Source of the DNA: Bactrocera neohumeralis
Taxonomy: Eukaryota; Arthropoda; Insecta; Diptera; Tephritidae
Direction of reading: 5' to 3'
Assembly (NCBI RefSeq): GCF_024586455.1
Contig: NC_065921.1
Coordinates: 73,675,865 to 73,739,864, forward strand
DNA: 64,000 bases
Shown here: positions 20,980-33,559 of the stretch, in pieces
Position numbering within the stretch: position 1 is the first letter of the stretch
Layout: each line of letters opens with the position of its first letter
The notes under the pieces: model-generated
Databases searched by the model: none
Seen by the model: only the letters and a program-made list of their open reading frames with translations
Told to the model about the DNA's origin: nothing
Made by a program: the position numbers and the translations under genes

Positions 20980-22252
20980 TAACAATCAATAAATCAAAAA
21001 TAGTTTATAAAGTTGAACAAAGTGCAAATGTTATTTTATTTTATGAAATTGCAATTTCAGTACGGATTTTGAAATATTTCGAAATAACCGTGTATCAGCA
21101 CTACGTTATCAAAAATCCGCTTTCGAATCGCACAGCAAACGCCTTTCTGCTGACAACTGCACTAATTTGCATACAAAATTCACGGGAAGTGAACACGAAT
21201 AGCTAACAGCAGCCGCAAACAGAGTACTTACACACATACTTTTACATACATACATATGTATATAAATAACAATAATAATAATAACAATAGTTGGTGCATT
21301 TGTTTAATAACAAAAACAACGGGAAGAGCATTAAACTTTTATCAGCGCAACCGGTGCTGACATTCGCCAGAAAAAAAACTGAAACGTGAAAAATAATTGC
21401 CGAGACGATGAGTACGCGAGTGGCAGAGGGCGAGAGTACGCGAGCGCAATATGAAACTATTTACTACCAACAATAAGTAAAGCTGAAGTGGGGAAAAGCT
21501 GAAGCGAGCAAAATAAGATTGAAATTGAAACCAACAAAAAAGAAGAGGAAAAAATACAAAAACAGTTTGAATAGCGACACGGAAGCGCTAAAACTAAATC
21601 ACGTGCATACAGTTAGCAGAACGCTAGCATACACGAAACCACTCTCCACACATGCAAACACACACACACATATATACATATGTATATGTATACACAAGCG
21701 TCGTATTATTTGGCCCACTGACTGAGTGGCGCTGATGGCGGTCATACGCCACATAAGTAGCCGAAGAATTTTTGATTGAATTCTCGCAGCCGCCACACTG
21801 ACTGCTGGGGCACATCGGCAGCGTTGGAGCCGACGCTGGTCAGTCGAGCAAACGAGCGAAATGTTGACTTTTTACGACTTTTTTCATAACATTTGCGATG
21901 GCGATGGCGATGGCTGGTTAATAGGTGCCAAAATGAGCGCACAAAGAAAAAATAAAAAAAAAACAAAAAAAAGTTACAGCAGAAAAAACATAACAAAATC
22001 AACCAGAAAACACCAAGGAAAAAATCAGCCACAAAAATGACAACAACAGTAAAGAAGTCAGCCACAAAAATAACAGCAACACCAACATTTTGTGTGTCAC
22101 TACGTCATACCGCAAAAAGCAACAAATAAAAATCGCCGCGAAGGTACGAGTGTGTGGCAAAATGGAGTGAGAAATATACATAAATAAAATATCACGCTAA
22201 ATATGCATGTAAAACGCGACAATGAACAACAAAAAAACAAGAAACAAGTAGA
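20980..22252. other. Non-repetitive, A-rich non-coding interval
   Basis: Plus-strand A-rich leader-like DNA (many AACAAAAA and GAAAC words), a CATACATATGTATATG microsatellite near 21660-21690, and an A-run near 21956. Open frames are low-complexity shadows. Candidate regulatory or leader DNA of EcR-A only by position. Confidence 0.4.
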
Positions 22253-22892
22253 TATACCCTGCACAAATCTGAAAGTTTTAATACAAAAATTGATTTTGAT
22301 CGTTCAGTTTGTATGGCAGCTATATGCTATAGTGGTCCAATCTGGAAATTTTTTGCAGAGTATATTGCGCTGCTTTGGACGATAATTTATGCCAAATTTC
22401 ATGAAGATAACTCCTCAAATCAAAAAGTTTCTATATAAAGACTTGATTTTGAACGATCAGTTTGTATGGCTGCTATATGCTATAGTGGTCCGATCTTGAA
22501 TATTTGTTCACAGATTATCGTAGGGCAATGGACAGTAATTTATACGAAATTTCGTGAAGATAACTCGTCAAATAAAAAAGTTTTCTATATAAAAACTTGA
22601 TTTTCATCGATCAATTTGTATGGCAGCTGGTGTATCGGTTAGTGGCCCGTTATCGGTTGTTCTGTAAAAAAGTAGATTCTTGGGGGAAAAGCACTTGTGC
22701 AATATTCTATATCGATATCTCAAAAACTAAGGGACTAACTCCAATATATACAGGCAGTTGGACATGACTAAATCAACGCTCAGCACGTCATGCTGATGAT
22801 TTTAATAAATAAGTATATTATGAAATCCTCGACTTTTCCTGCTGCATGTTACCAACTTCGTGGCAAACTTATTATACACTGTTCAAGGTATA
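22253..22892 (+). repeat. Mini-me-like dispersed repeat
   Basis: Starts TATACCCTGCACAAATC, contains three decayed modules of TTCAGTTTGTATGGCAGCTA plus TATGCTATAGTGGTCC, and ends ACCAACTTCGTGGCAAACTT...CTGTTCAAGGTATA. The (GTCY)n tract has shrunk to CAGGCAGTTGGACATGAC near 22750. Orientation is opposite to 17645. Confidence 0.85.
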
Positions 22893-24034
22893 AATATACA
22901 AACATACATATGACAAATAAAGAAGTATGTGTATGGTAGACCCACAAAAAATAAGAAGATATTGTAAACCTGCTCTCGAGACTAAATTTGGAAGCTGCTT
23001 CAAAGGCTTGCTGCTTGCTTTGTTCAGCATGCTGGCTTGATTTCATGATACGAAATTCACCTGTGTGTTTATTGGCGAATATTGGCTTTACAAATGTCGC
23101 AAACAAGTTAACTGTAATATAAATTCTACTGAAAATATATTCAACTACATTTTGGCTTCACATCATTTCCAGCGTAATGAACCGCCAAAATGGCAGCTCA
23201 AAATTGTAACTCACCATTAGCACCAAAAAATATACTAAAAGCGATGTGCCACACCCTCCTTGCTAGTCTAAACTTGTAATCAAATAGTACGAGTATTTAC
23301 ACATACACACTTGAAAGCATTACATCGATTACAATAACACAGATAACATTTTGCTCACTGCAATGCCGATTGCGTTCGAATTGCAGTGGAGAGCACCGCA
23401 CATGCTCTCTACTGCACTCTCGTGCACTCACATACATATGTACATATGTACGTACTTAAATATTCATGGTTGTGCTTACAACTGCGACGGTATGTAATGG
23501 ATAAATACGTAATACGTAATTGCGTGGGCGATTTGATTGCTTGTTTATTGTTGTTGGCGGCCAAACAAAACCAACTACAAATCGGCACATGAGAGTAAAG
23601 CAGTATTTATAGCAGAAAAAGAAGGGCACGCACTCAGCATTGAGAATGTGTTTGCAATTGTCCAAATTATTGCGTCCCAGCAATATAAAAAGATTGTAGA
23701 ATTTAAAAAAATAGAAAAAATATTTCTAAAAACCAGTAAGGAAGGGCTAAGTGTCAAAGATCAAAGTCATGAATGGCAACAATAACAATTACAACTATTC
23801 TCGATTTTTGTCTAATTTGATTACGATAGCTTTTATTGATTATATGAGATATAAACTCAACCAAAAAGGTGAAATTAAAAATGAGGCGCGTATACTATTA
23901 TATGTACAAGGGGCTGGGGTTTATACCGATTTCATTCATAATCAGCTGGTAGCTTAGAAAACATTTAATTTCTTTAGAATAGCGCATATATTGACCTAAA
24001 TGGATTGTCTAAAGTTAACATATGAGGATGGAGC
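22893..24034. other. Non-coding interval
   Basis: Includes a 14-bp-stem hairpin at 23382-23416 and a CATATGTACATATGTACGTA microsatellite near 23431-23455. No gene. Confidence 0.4.
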
Positions 24035-24270
24035 CATGTGTAGAAGTTCACGCAAGTGAGTGACCAGAAATGATTATTTTACAATGGCTCAAGCAGTTCA
24101 GGACTTACGGTCTTATATGAAGTATCCTATGGGTAGCCAAAAACATCCGTTTGCAAGCGAGCAGAAGTGAGAAGGCGATACATCCCTGCGCGCTGGTTTT
24201 GTGACCCACCACGTAAAAAAACACTCCCAATGAAAAGTAGAAAACAATCGCGGATGAGAGAAGGAAAAGG
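24035..24270 (+). repeat. Dispersed repeat alpha, copy 2
   Basis: Second copy of the element at 9640-9904, sharing GTAGCCAAAAACATCCGTTTG, GAAGGCGATACATCCCTGCG and CACTCCCAATGAAAAGTAG segments in the same order. It runs straight into LINE family A sequence at about 24260. Confidence 0.7.
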
Positions 24271-24430
24271 AAGACCTCCATTCCGTTAAAAAGAACAGGT
24301 GGAGAAGGTTCTGGCTACACTTGGAATCTTCGTTTGTGATATACAGTGAAAACGAAGAACGACTGACTCTGTTGTAAACTCGGCTATAACCGCCTAAGCG
24401 GTGTCTACGCCAATAAAGAAGAAGAAAGTT
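24260..24430 (+). mobile_element. LINE family A 3' end
   Basis: GGAAAAGGAAGACCTCCATTC (the GRGRPPLR coding block), then AAAACGAAGAACGACTGACTC and the 3' tail GCGGTGTCTACGCCAATAAA followed by GAAGAAGAA at 24400-24428. Confidence 0.88.
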
Positions 24431-25395
24431 AATTAGAATGTCGTAAATTATTATAATAGGTATATTGGGGCTAAGAGAAGTATTGTATTGACTCAATTTC
24501 AACTATTAGCGCACACATTGACTGATATATTCAGGATGAAGCCGGATTTTCGACAATCTGTGAACGGTATAAAGGCAAATTATTATCAAAAAAAAGATCT
24601 TTTTCATTAAAAAAAATTACATATTTACCGATAGGTTGTATGACATGAAATCAGCCGAAGTTCGAATTTACATATTTTGGTTATATGGACATTCTCTTGA
24701 CTCGAATTCAGCCATTTTCGGCAGATTTTTTTTAGAAAAAAAGGTCTCTTTCATTAAGATTACTCACTTATACATACTTAAATATGTATACGGTATGAAA
24801 TCAATATATTTTATTGGCTGTATGGGAGCTAGGGGAAATATTAGCACGATTTTTTCTCTGAATATCCATAAAATATCTCACAGATTCACTGATATTTTGC
24901 GTAAAGAACCCGTCATAGGCATGGTTCCACATATTTGCTATCGGGTGAAAAATTATGGTTCGACTTTGATTTTTAAAAGTGTACTGTCGTAACTTGAAGG
25001 TTCTACTTGTGCAAAGCTTTCTTCCGAAACTTTTATTCGTGCTTGATTTATATACTGTAAGAACAAAATTAAAATTGTGATACATGAAAAGTAGGCATTG
25101 TTGTAGGAACAAGCAAAGGTTCCCCTGAATTCAGGCGCTGGATATCTGGGCTTCGCGCGAGCGGAGCAAAAGGTGGTCAGCAACTATCTAACTTAAGGAA
25201 TGTTGTGTCTGTCATCAATGCATGACTTCACATGTTCTTAAAACAACAAATAGGTATCATAATGAATAGGCCTATAATTTTAGAAACATAAATCTGTTTT
25301 CAAAATCAATTTTGACATACAATATTTTAAATTTTGTAAAATAATTTGGTAGAGTTGGTTCTCATAAGTGCATAAATTAAAAAAAAAAACCAGAA
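24431..25395. other. Unassigned interval with a decayed dispersed repeat
   Basis: 24470-24980 shows degenerate reiteration of CATTAA...TACATA...ATGAAATCA...TTTTGG(C)TGTATGG modules, like other dispersed dipteran repeats, but too diverged to name. The rest is AT-rich. No gene. Confidence 0.4.
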
Positions 25396-26083
25396 AAAAC
25401 GTTAACTTCGGTTGTACCGAAGCTAAATACCCTTCACAGGTGCATTTCTGTTAGTAACGATGTGTTCAGTTTGTATGGAAGCTATATGCTATAGTAATCC
25501 GTTCTAAACAAGTTTTTTAGAGATGACGTTGTTGCCTTAAAAAATAACATATACCAAATTTCGTGAATATATCTTGTCAAATGTGAAAGTTGTCCATGCA
25601 AGAACTTGATTCCGATCGTTCAGTTTGTATGGCAGCTATATGCTATAGTTCACCGATCTGAACAATTTCTTCGGAGATTATATTGTTGCCTTAGGAAATA
25701 ACATATACCAAATTTCGTGAATATATCTTGTCAAATGTGAAAGTTTTCCATACAAGCATTTGATTCCGATCGTTCAGTTTGTATGGCAGCTATATGTTAT
25801 AGTGGCCTGATATCGGCCGTTCCGACAAATGAGCAGCTTCTTGAAGAGAAAATGATGTTTGCAAAATTTCAAAAAGATATCTTAAAAACTGAGAGACTAG
25901 TTCGTATATATACAGACAGACGGACAGACGGACAGACAGACAGACAGACAGACGGACATGGCTAAATCGCCTCAGCTCGACATACTGATCATTTATATAT
26001 AAACTTTATTGGGTCTCCGACGATTCCTTCTGGGTGTTACAAACTTCGTGACAAACTTAATATACCCTGTTCAGGGTATAAAA
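25396..26083 (+). repeat. Mini-me-like dispersed repeat, best-preserved copy
   Basis: Left boundary GTTAACTTCGGTTGTACCGA...AATACCCTTCACAGG; two 160-bp modules each with GTTCAGTTTGTATGG, AGCTATATGCTATAG and CATATACCAAATTTCGTGAA; a (GACAGACG)n tract at 25912-25958; right boundary TTACAAACTTCGTGACAAAC and ATACCCTGTTCAGGGTATA. The paired modules plus a GTCY microsatellite are the hallmark of mini-me-type elements, as I remember them from dipterans. Confidence 0.88.
25912..25958. repeat. (GACA/GACG)n microsatellite inside mini-me-like repeat
   Basis: Twelve consecutive 4-nt units of GACA or GACG, i.e. (YGTC)n on the other strand. The corresponding tract is short or mutated in the other copies, so length varies between family members. 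Confidence 0.95.
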
Positions 26084-26094
26084 ACGAGTAATCC

Positions 26095-27105
26095 AAATAC
26101 TTTTTTTGACAGATTACGCGTGAATTGTGTCAAGCTGTCCTGTTATTTTTTTCGGTATTGTTTTGCATTTCATCACGGAAGGAGTTACGCCTGAACAACG
26201 TTTACAAATACTTCAACTTCATTACGGAAATTCTGTAGTGTTTCGCGCGCTTAGCTCAACTTATGGTCAACATAATCGGCCTACAGAGCGCACTTTTCGC
26301 AACACCATACCCATCTTGAGATACAGCATTCGTTATTGGATAACATTCGACCGAAAAGACCATGTCCAGGACGCATTTTACGTCGGGATCTTGAAAGTGT
26401 ATGAAATACAACTTATTCAAGAATTGAAGTCGCTCGACCTTCTAAGCGACATCACTTCACGCTATGGGTTCTTGAAAAGTTCTATGGAGATCCGACGTCT
26501 CCGAGCCAGTGATTCCGTAATCAAGCAAAATTGCCGCATTTGGGACGAAGAGCAACCTCAAGATATTTAAGAGCGGACATTGCTGCCGGTGGGCAGCCAT
26601 TATCGAACGACATCGCGCCATGATAACCGATTATTTGATGCCTGAAATTTGGTTTCAACAAAACGGCGCTACTTCTCAAACATCGCATCAATCAATTGGA
26701 CTTATTGAGAGAACACTTCAGTGAGCAGTTAATTTCAGGTTTTGAGCCGGTCGATTAGCCACAAAGAGCGTATGATATCGTTATACTTTTTTCTGTAGGG
26801 ATATGTAAACTCTAAAGTTTATGTCGACAAATCCGCTTTGATTCAGGACTTGAAAACAAAACATCACGCATGTCAATCGAAAATTACCAGTCGAAATACT
26901 CGAACGAGTCGTTGAAAATTGGACACAAGGAATGAACCAGCTGAGACGGAACCTCGGCCAACAATTGAAAGAGGTAATCTTCAAAATATATATGTCAAAG
27001 AATTTTCATTCGAATGATAATAAACATTCCTCTTTAAATTTGATGTTTCTGTGTTTTTTCTTTTAAAAAAGTAGGGAACCTCGAAATGGAAAACCTTTAT
27101 ATTTT
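26095..27105 (+). mobile_element. Rosa-like (DD41D-type) transposase relic, copy B
   Basis: Same family as 19735: SSTYGQHNRPTERTFRNTIP, frameshifted KTYEIQLIQELKSLDLL, KQNCRIWDEEQPQDI, then FQQNGATSQTSHQS where the second catalytic Asp is Asn. Its 3' end (GATAATAAACATTCCTCTTT...AGGGAACCTCGAAATGGA) is nearly the same as that of copy A. A segment around the first catalytic Asp is deleted. It sits directly downstream of the mini-me-like repeat. Confidence 0.85.
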
Positions 27106-29272
27106 AAATTTTTCAAAACAATTTGATGGAGTTGGTTCTCATAACTGCATACATTTAAAAAATATATTGTAAAATACGGAGCAACGTTCTTTTTTCGGAT
27201 TTATGAGGTATGATGTTAATTCAACTATATTTTAAATCTATGTAGTCGGTTGTTAGTTCTGTCGAATGTCTAGTTTTCGGAAATACATATATGGCAAAAT
27301 ATTAAATAATATATTATTTGTATACCTTGCATATATATCTTGTAGTAACTGATGTTTTTTTGGTGTTAGATATTATTTTCCAAGCTCAGCCTTAATCCTG
27401 AATTTAAGTGAGATGTTTTGTAGTGTTGCACTTAATCCAGAGTATTTGTTTTTAACGGAGTTTTTTTATCGGTGTTTATGTATACACATATATTTATTTA
27501 ATTATATATATACATATATATCTATGTATATCTTCAGATATATGTATGTATGTAATTTATTTTAGAATTTCATTTCTGAACACAAGCACTCAACTTTTAG
27601 CACATTCCACATTTTTCATGCGATTTTTTATTTGTTTAATGAATTTTGCAGAATTGATAAATATTTATTTATGCTTTTTTGCATCTTCATTTCACAATTT
27701 TTATAATTTTTTTTCAAATTCTGCTATATATTTTTATACACTGTACACATTTTTCAGCTTCGTTGCATTTGTCACTTTCTTTTGTCTTTTTAATATACTT
27801 TTTTTTACCTACACAGAACAATAAGGAATAGAAACAATAATGATTGCACTAATAAAAAAACGAGACGGCAGAATAGCAACAACAACTGTAGTAGTGCCGA
27901 ACAGACGTTTGATTTCGTAGCGTAATCGTACTAGGACGAGACAGTGTTGTAGAACATTTCGGAATGGATCCGCACATGAAAACGATACACTTAACGAGGA
28001 GCGAAAACCACTGCATACTAAACACCACACATGAGCATACATACATACATATATACAAATATATGTAAATATGTGCATCCGATAGAGAAAAAATTGAATG
28101 AGACTACAATAGCAATGCTTGCATACAAATGTCAAGTATGTATGTATGGTGTATGCATGTAGCAGACGAAAGAGACGTAAAGCGATAAATGAAAGTAGTG
28201 CTTGTGAGGGAGTGCACACAACAGCAGGCACATACATACATACATATGTCTATGTGTTTGCATGCACTTCGCTTGTCGATGACGGCAATGAGAAGGTGGC
28301 GGCAGTGACTCCGGCTCCGACTCCTGTGACGGCTAAAATGTTAACACAAGTATACAGTTTCTGTTATTGTTTTTGTCTCGTTTGCTGAATGCTGTTATTA
28401 TTATTATTGTTGTTCTTGCTAGAACGTCTGTTCGTTTATGTTGAGCTGCATTTTATTGATGTTGCCCCGTTTGTTGTTGGGATGCGCGTGCGAGACAATG
28501 CTGCTATGTAGTGCGTACGGTCGGGTGACGGCGGTAACGGCGGGTTACGCGACGTATGTTAGTGCAGTTGATTACGTACACATGTAGGTTTGTACATATA
28601 TTTGAACATAGGCATGCTCGTTGTTACTTTCTGAATTGTACTGGCATACTTGCACACAAACAAGCATAGAAATACTGAAAAACAGCAAAAACAACGCGCC
28701 GTGAATTCACAATTACTTAGCACACGAAATTCAACATGCGTACGCTAGAAATACCAAAAAAAAACAACGCAAAAAAAATAAATAATTGCAGCGCTGATCG
28801 GTCAAAAGCGATATTGTCCATTTTTTCGGTTGTTTTACATTAATTTATTTTATTTAAATTTATTTTTGCTTGTACATTTTTATTTTAAATAAATTTTTTC
28901 TAAATAAATTTTTTATTTATTTATTTAGGGTTTTTAAATTATTTTTTATGTAGCTCTGATCGGTCAAAAGCGATTTTTTCGGTTGTTTTACACTCATTTA
29001 TTTTATTTAAATTTATTTTTTTGTCATATTTTTCAAAATTAATTATTTCTAAATTAATTAATTATTTATATCTTTTTTTATTTATTATTTTTATTTATTT
29101 ATTTTGCAATATAGTTTTTACATTGCCGACTTTTTTAAATACATAATATATTTGTTTTGTATATATAGGTATGTATCTACATACATAAGAATGCGCTTTT
29201 TGTTGAAAATTGTTTTAATTTTGGTTTAATTTGTATTTGTTTTATTTATATATTTTTTTAATTTATATTCTA
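27106..29272. other. Non-coding interval, TATA/CATA microsatellites
   Basis: Very AT-rich. Has TATATACATATATAT tracts at 27480-27550, CATACATACATACATATA at 28035-28055, and a 162-bp-spaced duplication near 28791. Sequence at 27830-28450 is less AT-rich and non-repetitive. No coding exon recognised. Confidence 0.4.
28791..29050. repeat. Local direct duplication, about 162-bp period
   Basis: CTGATCGGTCAAAAGCGAT occurs at 28794 and 28956, each followed by TTTTTTCGGTTGTTTTACA and ATTTATTTTATTTAAATTTA. Similarity fades after roughly 90 bp. Confidence 0.85.
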
Positions 29273-30079
29273 CAAGGAGTGTTCCAAAGTAAACATAACT
29301 ATTTGAATCTAGCGCCCCCTGGTGGCGCCATCTATATGTCGACTGGTGCGTTAGAATTTGCTATCTTTATCGATTGTCCAGTAAGAATTTCATGACATTT
29401 CATATATTGGAAGTGTAGTTATTGCGTTTTAAGTGTCAGTATTTTGTGTGGTCGTGAGGAGTGGTTTCAACGTTTTCAAAGTGATCATAAATGACGATCA
29501 ACATGTGGGCCAATCAAAACCCGTGATCACCGGAAATTCCATCGAAACTTTCACGCACAGTTCATCAAAAATCAGCCGAAATCATCATTGAAATTCATGG
29601 AAATGGAATTGAACATCTCCAAAACATCGATTTATCGCATTTTGACCGAACATTTGGACTTAAGAAAGGTGTGTGTGCACGGTTTGTTCCGCACAAATTT
29701 ACTGACGACCAAAAAATGCTCAGAATCCAACATTCGAAGGACCAAATATTTCACCAAAAATCACATTTTAACCATTAACCCACTCCCCGTATTCACCTGA
29801 TATGGCACCGTGCGACTTCTTCCTTTTCGGAAAAATGCATTTGCTCATGAAAGGAAAGCGTTATGCAGACGTAGAGGCCATTCAAAAGGCTTGTACCGGC
29901 ATACTGGCGGCCATACCGGCCAACGAGCTAAAACACTCGTTCGACATGCTTTTGGACCGTGCAAAAAGCTGTATTGAAGCAGACGGAGACTATTTTGAAT
30001 AAAAAAAATTGATTTTGCCGAAAAAACCATCTGCTCTGTTTTTTCTTTTAAAGTCCTGTTTACTTTGGAACGCACCTTG
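29273..30079 (+). mobile_element. Internally deleted mariner bounded by TIRs and TA
   Basis: An 807-bp element flanked by TA (29271-29272 and 30080-30081). Terminal inverted repeats begin CAAGGAGTGTTCCAAAGTAA at the left and CAAGGTGCGTTCCAAAGTAA inward from the right. It retains transposase ends: KFMEMELNISKTSIYRILTE...KVCVHGLF (helix-turn-helix) joined to NHILTINPLPVFTPDMAPCD, FFLFGKMHLLMKGKRYADVE and SCIEADGDYFE with stop. The deletion removes the region with the first two catalytic Asp residues. It cannot move by itself but keeps both ends, so it could be mobilised in trans by a related transposase. Confidence 0.93.
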
Positions 30080-32878
30080 TACTTCTTTTGCGATATTTTA
30101 CTTTTTTAATTATAATTTTTTAATTTTTTTCTTTGTGTTTTTACAATTTTTAGTTATATTTTTTTACTTTTTTAGATTAAATTTTTATTTCTCCTTTGAT
30201 TATTTTTTTGTTTTTTACTATAATTTTTTATTTTAATTCTTGTACTATATTATTATGTTTTTTATTTAATGCTATTAATTTTTTTTCAATATTTTTTATT
30301 TATTATTATTTATTAAAATCATTTGCACCATATTTACGATTTTTTTTCTTTTTATGTTAATTGTTGTGTATATAACTTATTTTGAGTTCAATAAGAATTA
30401 TGCTAATCGCAGCCGAAGACCTCTCGAAGACATTTTAACCGATCAAAACCTAATTGTTGCATAACACACTTTTTGATTTATTTTTGAAGATACTTCATTC
30501 ACGAACTTGAAACATGTTTATTTAAGCATTCTGGAGGATTTTGACTATTTAATGTGATATGTATTTCTTTTTAGAGATTTCTTAAATATTATTTGTAACC
30601 AAATAGATTTGCTTATAACACAAATTACAAGAATTTTTTAGTTTAAGCTTGGAATAAATTAGCTTCAGAGTTATTTTAAATAAAATGCATTTCTTTCTGC
30701 AAATCATACCAGGAATTCTTTAGATTAAACATGCAATTATTAGGACTTTTTATGTGAATTCCAACAGACATATGTACATACATACATACGTATCGATGGA
30801 GTATATGGTTGGAACTAGCATGTGTTCTCACTTTCGAAGTACTTTTCAAGACTCTTGCCACCTTGTTTCGTTAATGTTATATTATGTTATGTATTTTGTG
30901 TGTTTATTATTATTATTTTATATACACTTGTTTTTTCATCGCAAATACAGATGAACATCCCTAACTTGAATCATCATAATCCACAAAAAGACTTCGAGTA
31001 AGAGAAACTTTCAGTTATGGTACGAAATTTTTATGAAATTTTACTTCTATGGCCAATTAAAGATTACGAGTTATGGAGAACTTCGAGTTATGGAATTTCA
31101 AGTATATTTCATTATTTCGCATTATTTATATTTATTATATTTTATTTGTTTCCAATATTTTTTATATTATTACGCACATACACATATTATTACGTATGTA
31201 ATTTTTATAGTGCCATCAAAATTCGATATCTCATAACTACAGATATATAGTTAACCACATTCATATATACATACATATTTATAAAAATATTACACTTCAC
31301 AAATTGGCAGGCCACATTTACTTTTTTCCATTATATTACATTATTTCAGTAACACTATGCACCTTTAAATTTAATTTAGTAATGCCTGGCCCAAACAATC
31401 GTTATCCAATGCATTTCACTTCACATCAACGCGTTTTTCCACACTTTTCTCAATGAATTTCCGACTGAAATTTTACTAGAATTTCTCTTTTCTTACACTT
31501 AAACTTTGGCCTGCACCTCCCTTGGTATGCGCACAAAGTTTGGACCATAAAATTGATGCATCTTGCGGACTTTTTTAACTATTACAAGCAGAAGCCTGCA
31601 TTCCAACAAAATGGTTATTGCCAACTAACGCGAACAAGAACTTTTGCTGCGCGACTCTCACTCAGAGACCAGCGAAAATAACTAACTAACTAAAACGTTG
31701 AGCCAGCGAGTTAGTTTATCGGACAGCCAGCAAAATGCATACACTCATGTATGTATGTGTGCGTGTGTATGTGTGCTTGTTTGTGGATATGTACGAATTC
31801 GCATTGCTAGTTTTAGAGACGATGAAAAAATCCGCAACAGCAGCTCAGCGCAGAGTTAAGTCCGCACATACAAAAACACACACACAATAATTGAATATTT
31901 AACCGTGTCTGTCCATCGATTTTATTGTTTTGCTGCAACGTACACGTTTATGTACCACACTGTCCGTCCAACCAACGACCGACCGACCGTGCACTACCAA
32001 TTGGGCTCATACTACTCGTACGTTATTATTATTAGGGCCAAGAGTTACCGCGACTCGGCCGTTTAGGCAGTGCACTTGTGTAAGCACACCTACAAAGATA
32101 TGCGTGTATGTGTGTGTGTTGAGGGAAATGCATTGTATGCAGCCGCTCACTCTCTCGCCAGTAGTTGCTCTCTACGCTTTGCGCTCTCCTGCAATTGCAC
32201 TTATCAATTTGTTTTGTTTATATTCTTCTCCACATGCGGCGGCAATTTGACAGTTGTAGTGTAGAAAAACTGTGAGCGCCGGAGCGCACTCTCATTGCAT
32301 TTCAAAATCCAATTCGCTCTGCTTTTTAATGTGTCTTTCGTAACTTCTTTCATTGTTGCTTTTGCTATATGCTGGCTGCTGCCAAAGCGACTGATGGCGT
32401 CTACTTTGCCTGCGTCTTGGCTGACTTTTGCTTTGATTCCACAGCTGTTTTTGTTGTTGTGTAGCTGCGTTGCCGTCACTCTTTTACCACCGCCGACGTT
32501 CCTTCGCCGCTAGCTCTTGCATTATTATGTACTTTTCCCAACGGTTGTACTTCTATATAGATATATATGTATATGTATGTGCATATGTGGCTGTATGCAT
32601 CGCTTGGTTGCATTGCTCACTATTAGCCGCAGCCAAAGATTTTTCCTACAGCCTAAAAACAAAATTCTGCTCAGCAATTAGCCTGCCTACAGTCGCACGA
32701 ATGAGCACAACTAACTACTTCTGTGTGTGTGTGTTTATTTCCCCGCTGTATAGCGCAAACCTACACACACGCACACAGTTTTGCTTATATGAGTACACTT
32801 AAGCCAAACTGATTTCCACTTTTTCCTCGCCACAAATTTTCACTGGCTTTTCACACGCCACACATTCGCCTTATTTAC
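30080..32878. other. Non-coding, AT-rich then complex; candidate EcR-A intron
   Basis: 30080-31400 is extremely T/A-rich with no feature. 31560-32878 is more complex, with CA/GT microsatellites near 31750-31890 and 32108. On the minus strand this part would lie just downstream of the candidate leader exon at 32879. No coding potential seen. Confidence 0.4.
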
Positions 32879-33340
32879 CTTTGTTATTCACACACTTCGC
32901 GTTTTTGAATCTTCGGATTTTCACATATATTTAAGCACTTGCTTGTTTCAAATTATTTTGTTTATTAGCAATTTTTCACTTTGTCGCACAACAAAACACA
33001 CACGACACGAAATTTGCTCACGTTTCTAACGCTCGCCGCAGCACAATCACCAACAATGTAACTACGAGCTGCCTAGTGGCTGGCTATTTCAAATATTCTC
33101 CGCTTTTCTTTGCTCGCCTCATTTGTCTATTTCTGACATTTCGTCTTGTTCGCCGCATTCGCTCACTCACTGCCCACATTACTGTTGTTGCCGCTGTCGC
33201 TACTGTTGCAACACACTGCTGCATTGACAGCGGAGCAAATCTTAACTAGCGCTCTCAGTCTCTCGCTCTCCATCGTGGTCGCTGCTCTCGCGAAAGTATG
33301 TCATGTAATGTGGTTGTTGTTGTATTTATTTTGTTTACGT
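32879..33340 (-). promoter_or_regulatory. Candidate EcR-A leader exon / promoter region (speculative)
   Basis: Minus-strand sequence here looks like a fly 5' UTR: purine/A-rich words such as GTGCGACAAAGTGAAAAATT and CAAGCAAGTGCTTAAATATA. It ends at a consensus donor AACAAAG/GTAAAT (exon end 32879, intron from 32878). Just upstream (33251-33291), the minus strand has a cluster of GAGAG sites (GGAGAGCGAGAGACTGAGAG), typical of GAGA-factor promoters. There is no ATG-led conserved protein. EcR-A in Drosophila has remote untranslated exons, so this is a reasonable but unproven place. Confidence 0.25.
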
Positions 33341-33559
33341 GCTTGAAAGCGCAAGCGCTTTTATATGTGGCACAGCGTTGCCAGCACTGAATTATCAGTT
33401 TTATTCTATCCAAAAAACTTCAAACGAAGTGACGAAAACTGTGTTGGTTGATAAAACTATCGATATGTGGCGTCGGAATTTCTACGCTCAGCTGATTGAG
33501 AGAGATGTTGTGTTTATGAATTTTCAGTGTCAAAAAATTTTCAAACTTTTATGCTAATG

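Noticed and set aside
21742..22065. Minus-strand frame of 107 codons rich in Phe, Val and Leu
   Set aside because: Reverse of A-rich AACAAAAA sequence; low complexity, no homology.
25912..25958. Regular GACA units as a possible CRISPR-like or satellite array
   Set aside because: Simple tetranucleotide microsatellite with no spacers, inside a dispersed repeat; no CRISPR array occurs in the window.
27848..28237. Minus-strand frames of 142 and 69 codons
   Set aside because: Cys/Tyr-rich low-complexity translation over CATA microsatellites; no exon signals or conservation recognised.
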